A stretch of DNA of 64,000 bases from Amblyomma americanum (GCF_052857255.1 NC_135502.1:189855257-189919256); one strand, 5' to 3'. Positions 11,175 to 21,540 are shown, counted from the stretch's first letter. A program made the numbers and translations. Notes: generated by a model not told the origin, from the sequence alone.

Positions 11175-11489
11175 TTAGAGCACGCATTCATTGTTGTCCT
11201 CCGTAATACTTTGCTGAACATACTGGATTAGTTCAAAGTGTGGAACATGATAAAAGAAATCAACCACATCTATGCTTAAATCATCACATAGTGCCAGGCT
11301 CTCATTTCGGTGGAAATCAGCTATTGCCTCAGAATTAGGTACAAGAAACGGATCCTTTACGCGAATTGACGACAAATGTTTGCAAAGTTTGGTAGACACA
11401 ACCAACTGCCAAGAATTGTGCTCGGAGACGATTGCGCGGAAAGGAACGTTAGGCTTGTGCGTCTTATCACTAAAGAAAATTTCTAGCAC
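11175..11489 (-). pseudogene. PLE reverse transcriptase, N-terminal fingers part
   Basis: The 104-codon open segment has DKTHKPNVPFRAIVSE, matching the K-x-H-K-P..PFR.I(V)S block at the start of PLE RTs. It continues with SWQ, KHLSSIRVKDPFLVPNSE and a D-x-x-D-F-F-Y-H-V-P segment equivalent to RT motif A (D-x-x-S-F-Y-x-x-V-P in intact copies). The frame then fails near 11150, and the RT continues in another frame towards 11084. RT of PLEs copies element RNA at a nicked target. This copy is inactive. Confidence 0.72.
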
Positions 11490-11511
11490 CGATGTTCAGA
11501 GAAGGGGATGA

Positions 11512-12240
11512 CTTTACTTCGGAAGTTTTAAGTATGAAGGTATAGCAAAGAAAGTGAAGGAAGCTAGCGTAATGTACAGTTTTTCTGCAATTTAATTTCT
11601 TCTTGACGCTGTTTCGGTTTCATCAGTCGAACGATGACTGGGACGTGTAGTTGGTGTTTATTTCACATGAGGCATAAAAAATCGGTTATATTATTGCTGA
11701 CAGGTCATTTTTTTTCATTCCACGACTTGGAAGAGGCTGGATTAAATGTCGTAGTCAATTAAAGCTACATATCAGCGATTGTATTAGTTTTTCTAGTCGC
11801 ATCATGTGACCAAAACATCAACTTGACGAGAGTCGGCGTTCGGTCGATGAAACAAAAACAGCCTGAGAGAAGAAATTCGATTATAAATTATTTAGCGGGG
11901 TTGTAGGCAAGTACCACCTTGTAATCCATGTATTTTATTATCTAACGCATCATTTGACAGAAGAAAACACGCAATAAATTTAGGTGTCTATATTCCTTTA
12001 ATCACTCATGCACCTTTCGGTTATTCTTATTATGGATATTTATGTTTATTTTGGTTACGGATATTAACAGCAAACGAAATTTTCTGATATTTCAAGCATT
12101 GCACATTGTAGCATTGCATACGGCTATGAAGCATTTCCTGAAAGATGTGACTGTAACACTTTGGAAAGTGATTTTTATCCACCATACTGAATATCAATTT
12201 GATGTGTGTTTATTTGTTCACTTTTACATCTCCTATGCAG
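11512..12240. other. Non-coding stretch containing one dispersed repeat
   Basis: AT-rich sequence. The only nameable feature is the repeat copy at 11865-11965 that matches 2455-2545. Confidence 0.3.
11865..11965 (+). repeat. Dispersed repeat shared with 2455-2545
   Basis: Same-strand copy with gattataaattattta, gtaggcaagtaccacc, atccatgtattttatta and ctaacgcatca in order. See the first copy for the comparison. Confidence 0.55.
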
Positions 12241-12420
12241 CGCAGAATCCCTACAGCCACCATGAAAGGCAACAACAGAGTGGCTGCATTCGTGCTGGGG
12301 GCGAGAGACTGGGATGGCAGTCGGGAAGTTTGGATGAAGGGGCAGACCCTTCACCCCAGTAATTGGTGCTTTGTATGCAAGGATGCCCAAAATGTCTTGC
12401 AAAAACAAATAAATAAATAA
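12238..12420 (+). repeat. Segment ending in an (AAAT)n tail, possible SINE or LINE end
   Basis: A G-rich segment ends in caaataaataaataa (12405-12420), the kind of simple tail left by LINE-mediated insertion. An acceptor-like ctcctatgcag precedes it and one frame stays open for about 60 codons (KGNNRVAAFVLGARDW onward) into the tail, so an exon cannot be excluded. I find no family resemblance and prefer a retroposon end. Confidence 0.3.
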
Positions 12421-12615
12421 GGAGCATTCTTACTTGCATTGTACTTTCAGTAGTAACATGTACACAAAAATTACTGATGAAGTGAAGAAAGCCTCTCTGG
12501 GTTGGCAAGGTGGGCCTTAAGTCTAATTGGGTCGGTGGGCCCAAAGGCATACAGCTATTGGTTCTATATGGGTTACCTTTGTTGACTTCCCGCAAGTTAT
12601 CACCTAAGAAGCCCA

Positions 12616-12766
12616 CTGGGGCCAGAACGGCTAGACCACAGGGGCCCAGTACGGGCTAGCCCACGGGTGCTCAGTACGGGCTAGCCTACGGAGGCCTGAC
12701 ACGGGCCAGCCCGCGGAGGCCCGACACGGGCCAGCCCACAGAGGCCCGGCACGGGCCTGCCCAAGG
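12616..12766 (+). repeat. 25-bp GC-rich minisatellite, six units
   Basis: Six head-to-tail units of about 25 bp follow the pattern ggaggcccgacacgggccagcccac. Each contains a self-complementary core (gggctagccc or gggccagccc). The first unit (ctggggccagaacggctagacc) is the most diverged. No coding frame is implied. Confidence 0.75.
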
Positions 12767-12978
12767 AGATCCAGCGCAGAGCCTTGTGGGGCTATGCAGT
12801 AAGCCCACTGAGCAGCCCTTGAGGATCCCCCCCGATGCCGAGTTGCAAATCCCGCAAATATCCCACGTCGGGCCCCGATTTGAATTTTTTTATTTCTTGA
12901 ATTTTTTTATTTCTTCGTGGTCCTGGTCGCCCTTCAGGAGCCCGTAGCCAACACGAAACTCAATATCAGACTTTCCAC

Positions 12979-13441
12979 ATGGACACACAAACCTGCATCC
13001 TGTTCCATAAACTCTTAAAAGCACAAGAGGCCACCCGTCGATCGACTCCGGAATATTCCTATATTATGGTCACGGTCTTACCTTTGAGGAGCCAAGACCC
13101 CTCGATTCATGTACTTATATACACTGGCCCCCTAAAATATAAAAACATAGGTAACTTTTTCCAAGCTCTTTACAGAAGCAATGCGCGTACACCGACGCGA
13201 ACCCCTATTCAACGCTCCATGTCGGCAATGGGGCTACCTTAGGGAGGAACCTCGAGGCAGAAAATTGGAGGAACTAATTTTGACTCTCGGTCTCACCCTC
13301 TACTCCGATCCGGCCAACCCCGCTCGAATGGGCAACTCAGGAAGCACGGTTACATGCCCAGATTTGATCCCTACCCGCAATATTCGGCACGCCGAGTGGC
13401 ATAATAGCCAGGACATCCTTGGAATAACCGCTGTGTCATGA
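12979..13441 (+). pseudogene. LINE endonuclease remnant
   Basis: Two overlapping frames (12979-13242 and 13181-13441) together cover the middle and end of an APE-like endonuclease. They contain TPEYSYIMVTVLPL and SIHVLIYTGP (core strands), then WGYLREEPRGRKLEELILTLGLTLYSDPA, where intact tick LINEs have W-G-Y-x-x-x-x-x-x-G-x-x-L followed by L-T-L-x-x-D-P. The normal G-D-F-N box falls in the frame-shift zone near 13180 and is not readable. The nuclease would make the first nick for target-primed insertion. Inactive copy. Confidence 0.6.
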
Positions 13442-13561
13442 ATACCACCATTTACACACGGCTCTTTAAACGCCGCACATTAGAAGCATATATTCCCGAT
13501 TGCGCTCAACTCCTCTCGACGCTTCCCGGTCGACATAGTTCCCTCGGAATATCATGAGTGG

Positions 13562-14057
13562 GTGACCTCTCTAATAACAACTCTGCGCACAAACGAACAA
13601 TGCATCCAGCTCACCAACTCTACCCTCCGCAACCTCACCGAACGATCGAAAAGCAGAGAGGACAAGGAACTCAGAGACCGCATTCTTGAGCTCACCCAGA
13701 AGACTACCGGCTGTGCCGCTCAGTTGGCCGACAAAAACTGGGTGGATCGATGCAACACTGTGGCGCGCCAGATGTCTGGCCGGGAACACGTGGCGTCTCT
13801 TTCGTGCACTTAATGAACTCCCTCAAACGCGTGCTAAAACGGCATGGCACCTCCAACGTGCAATGCATTACTTTCACGCTACTGCAACACAACTGGCCCG
13901 AACATTGTGTTACAGATATATGTGTAACACGGTGGACCCTCGCCTTTCTCTATGCTCATACATAGGACAAACAACTCTGGAGCTGGACGCCCCCTTCAAG
14001 CTCCATGATTTGAAGGTGGCCCTCGCTAAAATGAAGCGTGGTACTGCACCGGTGTGA
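13562..14057 (+). pseudogene. LINE endonuclease-RT linker and RT start
   Basis: The open segments 13562-13813 and 13686-14057 read as the helical linker (RDRILELTQKTTGCAAQLAD, NWVDRCNTVARQMSGR) and a segment ending LDAPFKLHDLKVALAKMKRG. The latter matches the F-x-x-x-E-L-x-x-A-L-x-x-x-x-x-x-x-A-P-G region that begins LINE RT domains. A frame change lies near 13800. Confidence 0.6.
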
Positions 14058-14600
14058 GACTAGGTTTCACTCAAACTTCTGGCGCACCTTCCGGATGCAG
14101 CTTATCATACCCTCGTTTATTTCACCAAGCATATCTGCCTTGAAGAGATTCCTCTACCCAAAGATAAGAAAACAGCTTTGGTGCGAGACAGGTTGCCATC
14201 TTAACTTATAACACAACACTCGTTTGCGCGACACTTTGTTCGGCTTCTAACCAGAAAATCCGCACAAGACATCCTTCTACAACTCCATCATAAAATATTC
14301 GAGTGCAAAAAACTTCCTTACAATGGCAGTGAAGTGCTGGCCTTGGATTTAAAGCAGGCTTAGATAATTTCAAACACGAATTAAAAGTCAATCACCTCAA
14401 CGCTATCAAATGTGGTCTGAATACTTACAGATACATCTGGCGAGTTCTCACGAGTCGACAGTGCAATATATAGATTCAAGACAAGGAACATGGACCCTAT
14501 ACCATCGGATCTAGAGGTACGCCACAGGGTGCGTTGTTATATCCCCTCCTCTGGGACGCATGAATACCAGCCTACAACAGACAGCGGAGGAAATGGACAC
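14058..14600 (+). pseudogene. LINE reverse transcriptase fragments
   Basis: In shifting frames the region encodes recognisable RT pieces: QHSFARHFVRLL with QDILLQLHHKIF (around 14210-14300), EVLALDLKQA (motif A region with the catalytic Asp, near 14335) and GSRGTPQGALLYPLL (motif B, G-x-P-Q-G, near 14508-14555). The A-D-D box is not legible. At least three frame breaks and one stop are present. Confidence 0.6.
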
Positions 14601-15189
14601 TTACGCTGCATATTGTGGTCTCCAATGTGCTTCCTCCTGAGCAGATTTTGTCTGCAGTTGTCCCTCCTCTCGGGACGGCCTTTCTAATCACACTCCTCTT
14701 TATTTACCAGCAACGCAGACCTGACCCGACATTCACTAAAACCCGCATGTATGGCGACCAGGTGGGCCGTATGGTCCACTGGGTCTTCAATACGCGTAGG
14801 GGTTACGAAGCAGAGATGTGACGAGGCTGGCAGATGCCTTCGTAACGAGTAGAATTCTCTACTCAACCTCCAACCTTCCCATGCGCAGACACAGCAACGA
14901 CCAACTTGAGTCCAAAGACTGCAAAGTCATCAAACGGGCTCTTGACCTTCCCAGTGTAACATCCAAGCAGCGCCTGTTGTACACGGGGTGGTCAACCAAT
15001 GCACACACCTATAATACACGCCATCCGGTGACCGCTTTCTTCCCCGGCTTCATATCCAACACACACTCACCTTTCAGAAAGCGGTAGGAGCGTCATAACC
15101 ATGATGACACGCCCTAAGGGTTCGACCCATTCCTCGCAACGTCTCACTTATCATAACGATCGTCGCCAGGCGCCTACAGAAGCACTAGA

Positions 15190-15914
15190 GCAACGTTATG
15201 GTCGAAAACGACACGTCTGCTACGTGGACATTGCCAATCCCCATCATGGGAGGTGGTTCAAAGAGGCAGTGGTCCACAGCACGAACACAGTAGCAGGATT
15301 GACGTTCCGTGCCTAGAGCACAATACACGCAGAGAAAATCGCGATTGCGCTCGCTCTTTCAATCCCACAAGTCAAACACAATATTCCGGACTCGAAAGGG
15401 GCATATCGGACTTATGAGCTGGGTTGGATGCTTCATCCTGCTTGCCGTATCCTACAAAATTGTTGTCGGTCTAGTGACACTCCAAATTGAAACCTCATCT
15501 GTGTTCTCGGCCACCAGGGACTCCAGGACATTCATGCGGCCCGCGCACTGTCTCCATGGGCACTCACAGGTACTCTGCAAAGCATACTCTGTGCCCCCCC
15601 ATTATCTACTTATATTCAAAGATATCATTGCATATTGTGAGAACAATAACCGTCGCTTTCCGAAACTCTGTGAGGGTCTCTGGAGAGCAGAAGAATGGCT
15701 CCTGAAACGTTTTACAAATACGATGCTGTACCCGGCAGTACTGAAACACTTGAACTCGGAATTTTATGATGACTGCAGCCTATGTGAAGCTACGTCCTCG
15801 GACGTTTTCCATATAGTCTGGGCTGCCCCTCCAATTCCAACCCTTCCCATTTCTTCATTTCCAATCCATCTAGAGAGGCTTGAGAGGCGCCGGTGGTCAG
15901 CTGCCATGACCTAG
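15190..15914 (+). pseudogene. LINE RNase H and C-terminal tail remnants
   Basis: Around 15210-15430 a frame reads CYVDIANPHHGRWFKEAVV and HAEKIAIALAL, matching RNase H strand 1 (Y-x-D) and the E-containing helix of I-group LINEs. The 201-codon open segment 15309-15914 covers, in another frame, shadows of this plus the true C-terminal stretch FYDDCSLCEATSSDVFHIVWA. That stretch is a Cys-rich motif ending the protein in this group. The frame in use at the LTR junction (SCHDLVRQG at about 15899-15926) continues after 25213. Confidence 0.6.
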
Positions 15915-15927
15915 TTCGCCAGGGTGC

Positions 15928-16805
15928 TGTTATGGACGGATAACGCCAGAATGCCAAGAATGTTCAAGCGACGGGGAGTCGTCAATCGACAGATGTTTCA
16001 AGGAGGCGTTGGCGAGGTTGCGGCGCCACGATTGCTGGTGGCGGTGTCAACGAGGGATACCCCCTATCGTTAACGGGGGGAAGTGGACATCCGCGGCTTG
16101 GGAACATTTCTTGGGACCATGGTTCTCATTAGTTCACAGTGCCGGACCAACCCGGGACGCAACGACATGGCGTCGAGTGTCGGCGGATGCGACAGGGAAC
16201 GGTGCTGCAAATGAGTCACGGCGGACGCGGCTGTGTTTGTTTCAGGTGAGCAACGACGCCGGAATGCTCACGCTTCGGAAGAGACCTCGTCTTAAGGTAA
16301 GTGTCTTGCATTAAGTGGAACCATCTGTGCAAGTGCAGCGGCGGCCTTTCGTTCCCACGGAGCGCTGTTCAGTGCAGGTGTCTGACCTTCGACGCCGATT
16401 GGGCCTACATTCGGGTTTTTCATAACTGCTGCAGGGACAGGACAGACCATGACTTTTCAGAAGTGGTGAGAGTGTGTTGTTGGCGGCGTCCTGGTGGGTG
16501 GATCCTAAAGAATGGACACGGGGTCGACATCACTATAATTGGACGCATTTCAAACGAACTAAATTTCTCAACTAGGAACCTGGGCACACGCGACACTAAG
16601 CAGCAGTTTGACATTTGATCGAGCAGCTCCCGATTCACTCTTTTGAACTCTGTGAAAATGTAAATAAACCATTTTCAGTCTCTTCTCCACCTCGGAGCCC
16701 ATTTCGTCTCTTCGTAACCCCGTAGCAGCCGACTCCCGATCCGGAACCCTAGGACCTGGGCCTGGCGAGAGCCGGTCCAGGCAAACCAGGGGCCAACATC
16801 TAACA
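15928..16805 (+). repeat. 5' LTR of the 15.9-25.2 kb element
   Basis: Begins TGTTATGGACGG and ends CATCTAACA, so it has TG...CA ends with a TGTTA/TAACA inverted terminus. A plus-strand polyadenylation signal (aataaa) lies near 16662, followed by the U5-like ctcttctccacctcggagcc region. It matches the LTR at 24345-25209 throughout, at roughly 80-85 percent by eye. Confidence 0.8.
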
Positions 16806-17060
16806 ACTGGTTTCAGCGGTTGGACAGACCATGCAGCATGGCGTTGCTTCTGCGGCTGAGTGCTTGAACTTTTCTTTACATTAGCGAGGCTTCAAATGTT
16901 TGTGCTAATACTTTGAACTGGGAATCAAAGGAAGTTGTCCAGTGAGACGAGTGTGTGTAGCTCATGTCAAAAGCTGTTCACCAAAATCAAGGCTCTGGGC
17001 AGCAAAACATGGATCTAATGAAGTTGCTAAGGACGGATTTGTTATTGTAGCGCCGCCTTG
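16806..17060 (+). other. Leader and gag start of the LTR element
   Basis: After the LTR comes the primer-binding-like actggtttcagcggttgg. At 17009 an ATG opens MDLMKLLRTDLLL, which stops at 17050. The beginning resembles the M-D-x-x-x-L-x-x-x-x-L-L start of the SAP-like gag at 33839, suggesting a related gag. The remainder of gag-pol is absent. Confidence 0.4.
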
Positions 17061-17480
17061 ACGCGGCCGTAGTGGCACACGTGAAGAGAAGGAAGAACCT
17101 GAAGCGCGAGGCGGGGAGAAGTCTCGCCACCTGAAACGATCTTTCTCTACTGTTGACTACCAATCCATCATGTACCCATGGAAGGCTGGTGCGTTTAAAA
17201 CCCGGCAGTGTGAGGTAGCGATGACAGTCATGCGGTGCAGGATTCCCTGTTTAAATCTTTACTTATGTAGCTGCGGTTTCAGTCCCACAAACATTTGTGC
17301 GGCTTCTGGGAAAGTCGAGACTTTGGAACATTTCCTGCTCTCCTCTGAGGTTTACACATCAGAGGAGAGCACACCTAGAAATTCCCGTAACAAAGTTGGG
17401 TCTTACGTTGTCGGTTCCCCTCCTCCTCTTTTTCGGCACGAGAGCCAGGGTTTTTTATTGAATCCAGTTTGCTAAGACCT
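17061..17480 (+). pseudogene. LINE C-terminal fragment with Cys/His motif
   Basis: The open segment 17170-17475 reads KTRQCEVAMTVMRCRIPCLN and then GKVETLEHFLL. This matches the end of LINE ORF2 proteins, where R-x-C-x-x-A-x-x-x-R-x-R-x-x-x-x-L is followed by C-x-x-x-E-x-x-E-H-x-L-x-x-C. Some Cys positions of the final motif are replaced (ASGK, LSSEVY). It has no RT and looks like a separate 5'-truncated insertion or rearranged piece inside the LTR element. Confidence 0.5.
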
Positions 17481-18150
17481 CAACAGTTATATGACAGCTA
17501 CCGGCAGATTCCCTTGCTAATTGTTTCCAAAATTTCCGCATTTGAAAGAGCGTTTAGGTGTTTTCATATATTTAATTATATAATTCTCCGACAAGCACCT
17601 GTCCGACAGCAACTCCAGCTCTGCCCTCCTCGCACACTGCCGTGAGTCCTCGCGCGCTTTTACCGGCTGAGGTACCACTCCCCGAGCGCCTTACCTCTCT
17701 GGCTGGTTCTACGCCTTGCGGATTAACAAGGGTATATCCGCCCTGCGAATATACACTTCACATTCCAAGCGCAGTTCATCGGCCCCTCCGTCCGTGCCTC
17801 CACCCTGGCCCCCTCAGCTTCCTGTCGTCAGCCACAAGCACACTCAACGCTGCCCAGTTGCACCGGAAAACCTACTTCAATCGCGCCATACCGCTGGCTG
17901 TACGTCGGACGCCGCTAACCATACCTGTGCCACCGCGCCTGCCCAGACACCCACGGCAGCCCATGTTCTTCTCAAGCCACAGAGACACCGTTGTGCGTCG
18001 CATTCATAGCGGTCGGTGGCGTCTGCGACGTCGATCCCAGCCGATTTTGGCCATTCTACAACCGACTCCTTCTTTGCCGTCACTGGCTACGCAGCAGTCA
18101 GAACAGCATCGGCTCACATCTGTGCGGCTTGCCCGGATCACTTTCGCTCT
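17481..18150 (+). other. Unrecognised sequence with a Pro/Arg-rich open frame
   Basis: A 181-codon frame (17642-18187, plus) is rich in Pro, Arg, Ser and Leu (for example VPPRLPRHPRQP). It starts without a convincing context and runs into the PLE tail. No domain is recognised. Composition and lack of motifs suggest a chance open frame in GC-rich DNA, possibly non-coding sequence of one of the flanking retroelements. Confidence 0.25.
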
Positions 18151-18360
18151 CAGCGCAACACGAACGGGACACAAGACGAAGGACTAGCACAAACAGGCGC
18201 TGACTATCAACTTGTTTTTTATTGAAGAACGAAAAGCATATAAATACGAACAGTGAACTACTTATCAATCAACAAAAGTTATCTGGAAGGCACGTGGGAG
18301 GTTAGACAGCTCACTTCCCTCTCGGATAACGTTATGGAAGGGCTGCTGATACATTTTGCG
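18145..18360 (-). mobile_element. PLE 3' tail fragment abutting the Gypsy integrase
   Basis: On the minus strand the segment encodes CISSPSITLSEREVSCL, equivalent to the C-terminus CVSTPSVLLTDKESSFL of the PLE ORF at 53145. It is followed by AATAAA with an A-rich run and the word gatagtcagcgcctg, matching the ends of the PLEs at 52.7 and 54.7 kb (ggtagtcagcgccctg). About 215 bp, strongly 5'-truncated. Its upstream edge joins Gypsy integrase sequence directly near 18360. Confidence 0.72.
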
Positions 18361-18593
18361 CCGTCACCGGGCAGGTAACGGACACTTCGGTGGCGGAGGT
18401 TGTATCGCTGAGCGTCGTGAACTTGCTGGTGCCGGATGCGCTGTCGAGCGAGTTGGCGAACGGCCTCAGCGTAACGAAAAAATTGGGCAGCACCCATAAC
18501 AGAGGGGGTAGCGCTAGCTTAAAGCAGCACTGCATCCAGCATGGTTGTGGCTTCGCGACCATGTACTAAACAAAATGGAGTGAAGCGTGTCGT
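18360..18593 (-). pseudogene. Gypsy integrase C-terminal part
   Basis: After an in-frame stop at 18594-18596 the integrase frame continues (TRFTPFCLVHGREAT). A frame change follows to a segment reading EAVRQLARQRIRHQQVHDAQRYNLRHRSVRYLPGD, which is the helix and basic stretch that lead into the GPY/F region of Gypsy integrases. The sequence then runs without a stop into PLE-derived codons. The GPY/F module and any chromodomain are missing. Confidence 0.7.
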
Positions 18594-19868
18594 TTAATAG
18601 ACCGCAGTATTATAAGCAAAGGTGACGTAAGGGAGTATGGCGTCCCGGTTCTGGTGGTCCGCGTCGACATACATAGAAATCCTGTTGGCGATCGTCTTGT
18701 TGAGCCGTTCGGTGAGGCCGTTCGTTTGAGGCTGGTAAGCGGTTGTTTTGCGGTGATTGGTGCCGCTTAGGCGCATAAACTCCTGCGTAAGGGCCGAGGT
18801 GAACGCTGTTCCCCTGTCAGTTAAAACGATGGTGGGTGCACCGTGACGAAGCACAACGTTTTGAATGAAAAAGTTCGCAATTTCGTCAGCAGTACCGCGG
18901 AGAAGAGCTTTAGTCTCACAGTATCGGCTGAGGTAGTCGGTGGCGACTACAATGTAGCGGTTACCCAGAGAGGACTCCGGAAATGGGCCGAGTATGTCCA
19001 TGCCAACTTGGTGGAAGGGAACCTGAGGCGGATCAATAGGCTGGAGTAGGCCGGCTGGCTTAGTCGGCGGCGTCTTGCGACGCTGGCACTCGCGGCAAGT
19101 TCTTACGTAACGTTTCACAACTGCAGCAACTCTTGGCCAGTAGTAGTTTTGCCGTATTCGTGCCAAAGTTCGACAAAAACCCAGGTGACCAGAAGATGGG
19201 TCATCATGGCTCGCCTGCAGGACTTCGTCACGAAGGGTCGTAGGCACGACGAGTAGATAGACAGCTTTTGTTGGACTGTAGTTTTTCTTATACAGGACGC
19301 CATCACGTAAACAGAACGACGAAAGCCTGCGCGAAAAGATTCGCGGGGGAGACTGAGCGCTTCCTTCTAGATACTCAATGAGGGGCCGTAGTTCGTTGTC
19401 GTCCCTTTGGTGTCGAATGAGGATGGACGTGGAGAAGGCACCAAGAAAAACAGAATCGTCGTCGGGGTCAGCTCGGTTGTTCTCGATAGGAGCACGAGAC
19501 AAACAGTCGGCATCACTGTGCTTCCTATGAGACTTAAAGACGATGGTGACATCGAATTCCTGAAGTCGAAGTCTCCAGCGTGCAAGCCGTCCCGAGGGAT
19601 CTTTTAGGTTCGCCAGCCAACACAGCGAGTGGTGGTCGCTGACGACCCTGAAAGGTCGGCCATATAGGTACCGGCGAAATTTTGTTACTGCCCACACAAT
19701 GGCCAGGCATTCTTTTTCGGTGGTGCAATAGTTCGCCTCAGATCGTGACAAGGTGCGGCTCGCGTATGCGATTACGCGTTCGAGACCATCCCGCCTCCGC
19801 ACAAGGACCGCACCGAGGCCGATGTTGCTGGCGTCTGTGTGTAGTTCAGTGTCGGCTGACTCGTCCAA
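18594..19868 (-). pseudogene. Gypsy RNase H and integrase core
   Basis: A 424-codon open segment. RNase H is at the N-terminus with TDAS (residues 11-14), TEKE (50-53) and SDHH (77-80), which carry the acidic catalytic residues. The integrase follows. It has an H-H-C-C zinc motif (HDDPSSGHLGF to CRECQRR, about 215-265) and a DDE core with Asp in GMDILGPF, Asp in LTDRGTAFTS and Glu in NGLTERLNKTI. RNase H removes template RNA. Integrase inserts the DNA copy. The segment has no internal breaks, but it is cut off from the RT by a frame change near 19880 and ends in a stop before the integrase C-terminus. Confidence 0.9.
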
Positions 19869-20464
19869 GTGTCCAAGGATGGGCGTACTTTGGAGACGAA
19901 TGCGGAGGTCTTGAAATGCTTGCTGTTGCTCCAGGCCCAGAAGAATGGTTCGGAATCTTTCGTGAGTCGCGTGAGGGGCTCAGCGATCTGGGAGAAGTTC
20001 TGCACAAAACGCCGATAATAGGCGCAGAGACCCACAAAGCAGCGCACACTGCGCTTATCGGTGGGCACAGGAAAACCAGCCACGGAAGCAGTCTTATCGG
20101 GGTCCGGGCTAACCCATTTAGCGCTCACGATGTGACCCAGAAACTTCAACTCTTCGAAAGCGAAGTGACACTTTTCGGGCTTCAGAGAAAGACCGGCCGA
20201 CCTAATTGCTTGGAACACAGCGCGCAGGCGTCTCAGGTGCTCTTCGAACGTGTCAGAAAAGATGACAACATCATCCAAGTACACGAGACAGGACTGCCAT
20301 TTGAGATCGGCAAGAACGGTGTTCATCATCCTCTGGAAGGTTGCAGGAGCCGAGCACAGGCCGAAAGGGAGCACCCGGAATTCGTACAGGCTGTCCGGTG
20401 TAATAAAGGCGGTCTTTTCCCGGTCGCGTTCGTCCACCTCGATTTACCAATAGCCGCTTCGTAA
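19772..20464 (-). pseudogene. Gypsy reverse transcriptase, palm and thumb
   Basis: The 221-codon segment begins in the palm just after the GYWQIEV box (which lies upstream at about 20450). It contains TAFITPDSLYEFRVLPFGL with the conserved P-F-G-L, then SCLVYLDDVVIFSDTFEEHL with the catalytic YLDD box. The thumb follows (LKFLGHIV, then V-x-x-F-P-x-P, then FVGLCAYYRRFV). It changes frame near 19880-19900 before the RNase H. The upstream RT part lies in another frame. Confidence 0.88.
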
Positions 20465-20466
20465 AT

Positions 20467-21162
20467 CTAGCAATGAGAAGTACTTGGCGTGGCGCAGCCG
20501 GTCCAGGGAGTCATCAATACGTGAGAGAGGATAAACATCCTTTTTAGTTTCTTTTTGAAAAGTCTGTAATCAACGCAGAACCGTAGGGTTCCATCTTTCT
20601 TTGCCACTAGGACAACAGGCGAGGCCCACGGGCTCGTCGACGGCTGTATCACGTCGTCCTTGAGCATTTCTTGAACTTGGCGGCGAATGGCATCGCGCTC
20701 CTTCGAAGACTTGCGGTAGGGCGGCTGACATAACGGCCGTTGTTTGGCGTCAACTATAATTCGATGCTTTGTGAGCCGTGTCTGCCTAACCTTGGAGGTC
20801 GAGGCAAAGCAGTCGCAGAAAGACTGGATAACGCTTTCCAAGCAGCGTTTCTGGTTAGTTGGGAGGTTTCGGTTCACGTCAGTGTTTTTGGGAGTGGTCG
20901 GTTTCTCCACTGACGCCGGGGCTACGGACAAATCGCGCTGTCCCGCGAATTCGCTGAGTTCCTCGAAATACGCAATAGCTGTTCTGCCAGGCAAACACTG
21001 AGGTCCACATCGAAAATTGGTCACCAAGAGTTCGGTTCGGCCTTTGTCCAGTTCAACAATTCCTCGAGCAACACACACTTGCCGACCAAGGAGCAGCGAC
21101 ATGTTGGTTTCAGCAATGCCACGAATTTTGGTGCTGTTATCGCACTCTACAGTAACAAACAT
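20467..21162 (-). pseudogene. Gypsy protease end and RT fingers
   Basis: The open segment of 231 codons covers the protease-RT linker and the RT fingers: HRIIVDAKQRPLCQPPYRKS, EMLKDDVIQPSTSPWASPVVLVAKKDG and RFCVDYR. The last is the substrate-contact block preceding motif A. A frame change follows CVDYR near 20555, after which this frame reads nonsense to its stop. Confidence 0.86.
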
Positions 21163-21171
21163 GCTGGATCT

Positions 21172-21540
21172 TCATGGGATCAAAACGTGGTCGTCACAGA
21201 CGCAAAACTTAGCCCTACGTGGCTCGGTATCGTCGTCGACAGGACCTTGGGTGGAAAACGGCACGATTAGCTCCTGGAGGTTGATAACGACACTGTACTT
21301 TTGAAGGAAATCCACACCGAGTATGAGGTCTTTGGAGCACTCGGGTAACACAGCAAAGCAGCCAGGGAAAGTAACACCACGGATCTGGATTCGCGTAGTG
21401 CAGACACCGATCGGAGTTACCACGTGGCCACCAGCTGTCCGGATCTGCGGCCCAGACCAAGGGGTCAGAACCTTCCTCAAGACCGTGGCTAACAGTCTGC
21501 TCATTACCGAAAAATCGGCGCCGGTATCTCCGAGTGCGGT
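21172..21540 (-). pseudogene. Gypsy aspartic protease
   Basis: The catalytic motif DTGADFSVMS is encoded at about 21525-21495, then the retropepsin fold continues (GHVVTPIGVCTTRIQIRGVTF, KDLILGVDFLQKYSVVI). The second conserved block, I-L-G-x-D-F-L, is intact. The protease frame differs from the gag frame and has a stop upstream near 21630. It cleaves the polyprotein in intact elements. A stop follows near 21172. Confidence 0.85.

Larger units (their letters stand above)
9835..11511 (-). mobile_element. Decayed Penelope-like element (RT plus GIY-YIG)
   Basis: Read on the minus strand, the segment contains in order the RT fingers (11489-11175), the RT palm (11084-10818), a connector, the YIGQ endonuclease motif (near 10275) and an A-rich 3' end (near 9875-9895, ttttttttatta on the plus strand). 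PLEs are ancient retroelements whose single protein pairs a telomerase-like RT with a GIY-YIG nuclease. Several frame changes and stops break this copy and the 5' end is missing, as is usual for PLE insertions. The terminal tract near 9840-9890 resembles the PLE ends at 18.2 and 52.7 kb in layout. Confidence 0.75.
12960..15927 (+). mobile_element. Decayed I-like LINE, main part (continues at 25214)
   Basis: In order on the plus strand are an APE-type endonuclease remnant (12979-13441), a linker (13562-14057), RT pieces (about 14000-14600), an RNase H remnant (15190-15430) and a C-terminal tail (to 15927). The RNase H after the RT places it in the I/R1-like group found in ticks. Many stops and frame changes show it is old and the 5' end is lost. 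At 15928 it is interrupted by an LTR element. Its C-terminal frame resumes at 25214 and reaches a stop at 25275-25277. Confidence 0.75.

Noticed and set aside
12616..12766. CRISPR-like repeat array
   Set aside because: The 25-bp units are contiguous with no unique spacers, in eukaryotic DNA. It is a minisatellite.
17642..18187. 181-codon Pro/Arg-rich frame as a novel protein
   Set aside because: No domain, no start context, and it runs into a PLE tail. Long frames are expected by chance in this GC-rich stretch.
19407..20464. Long plus-strand frames opposite the Gypsy pol (for example 260 codons at 19682)
   Set aside because: They are antisense shadows of the RT/RNase H/integrase coding sequence.
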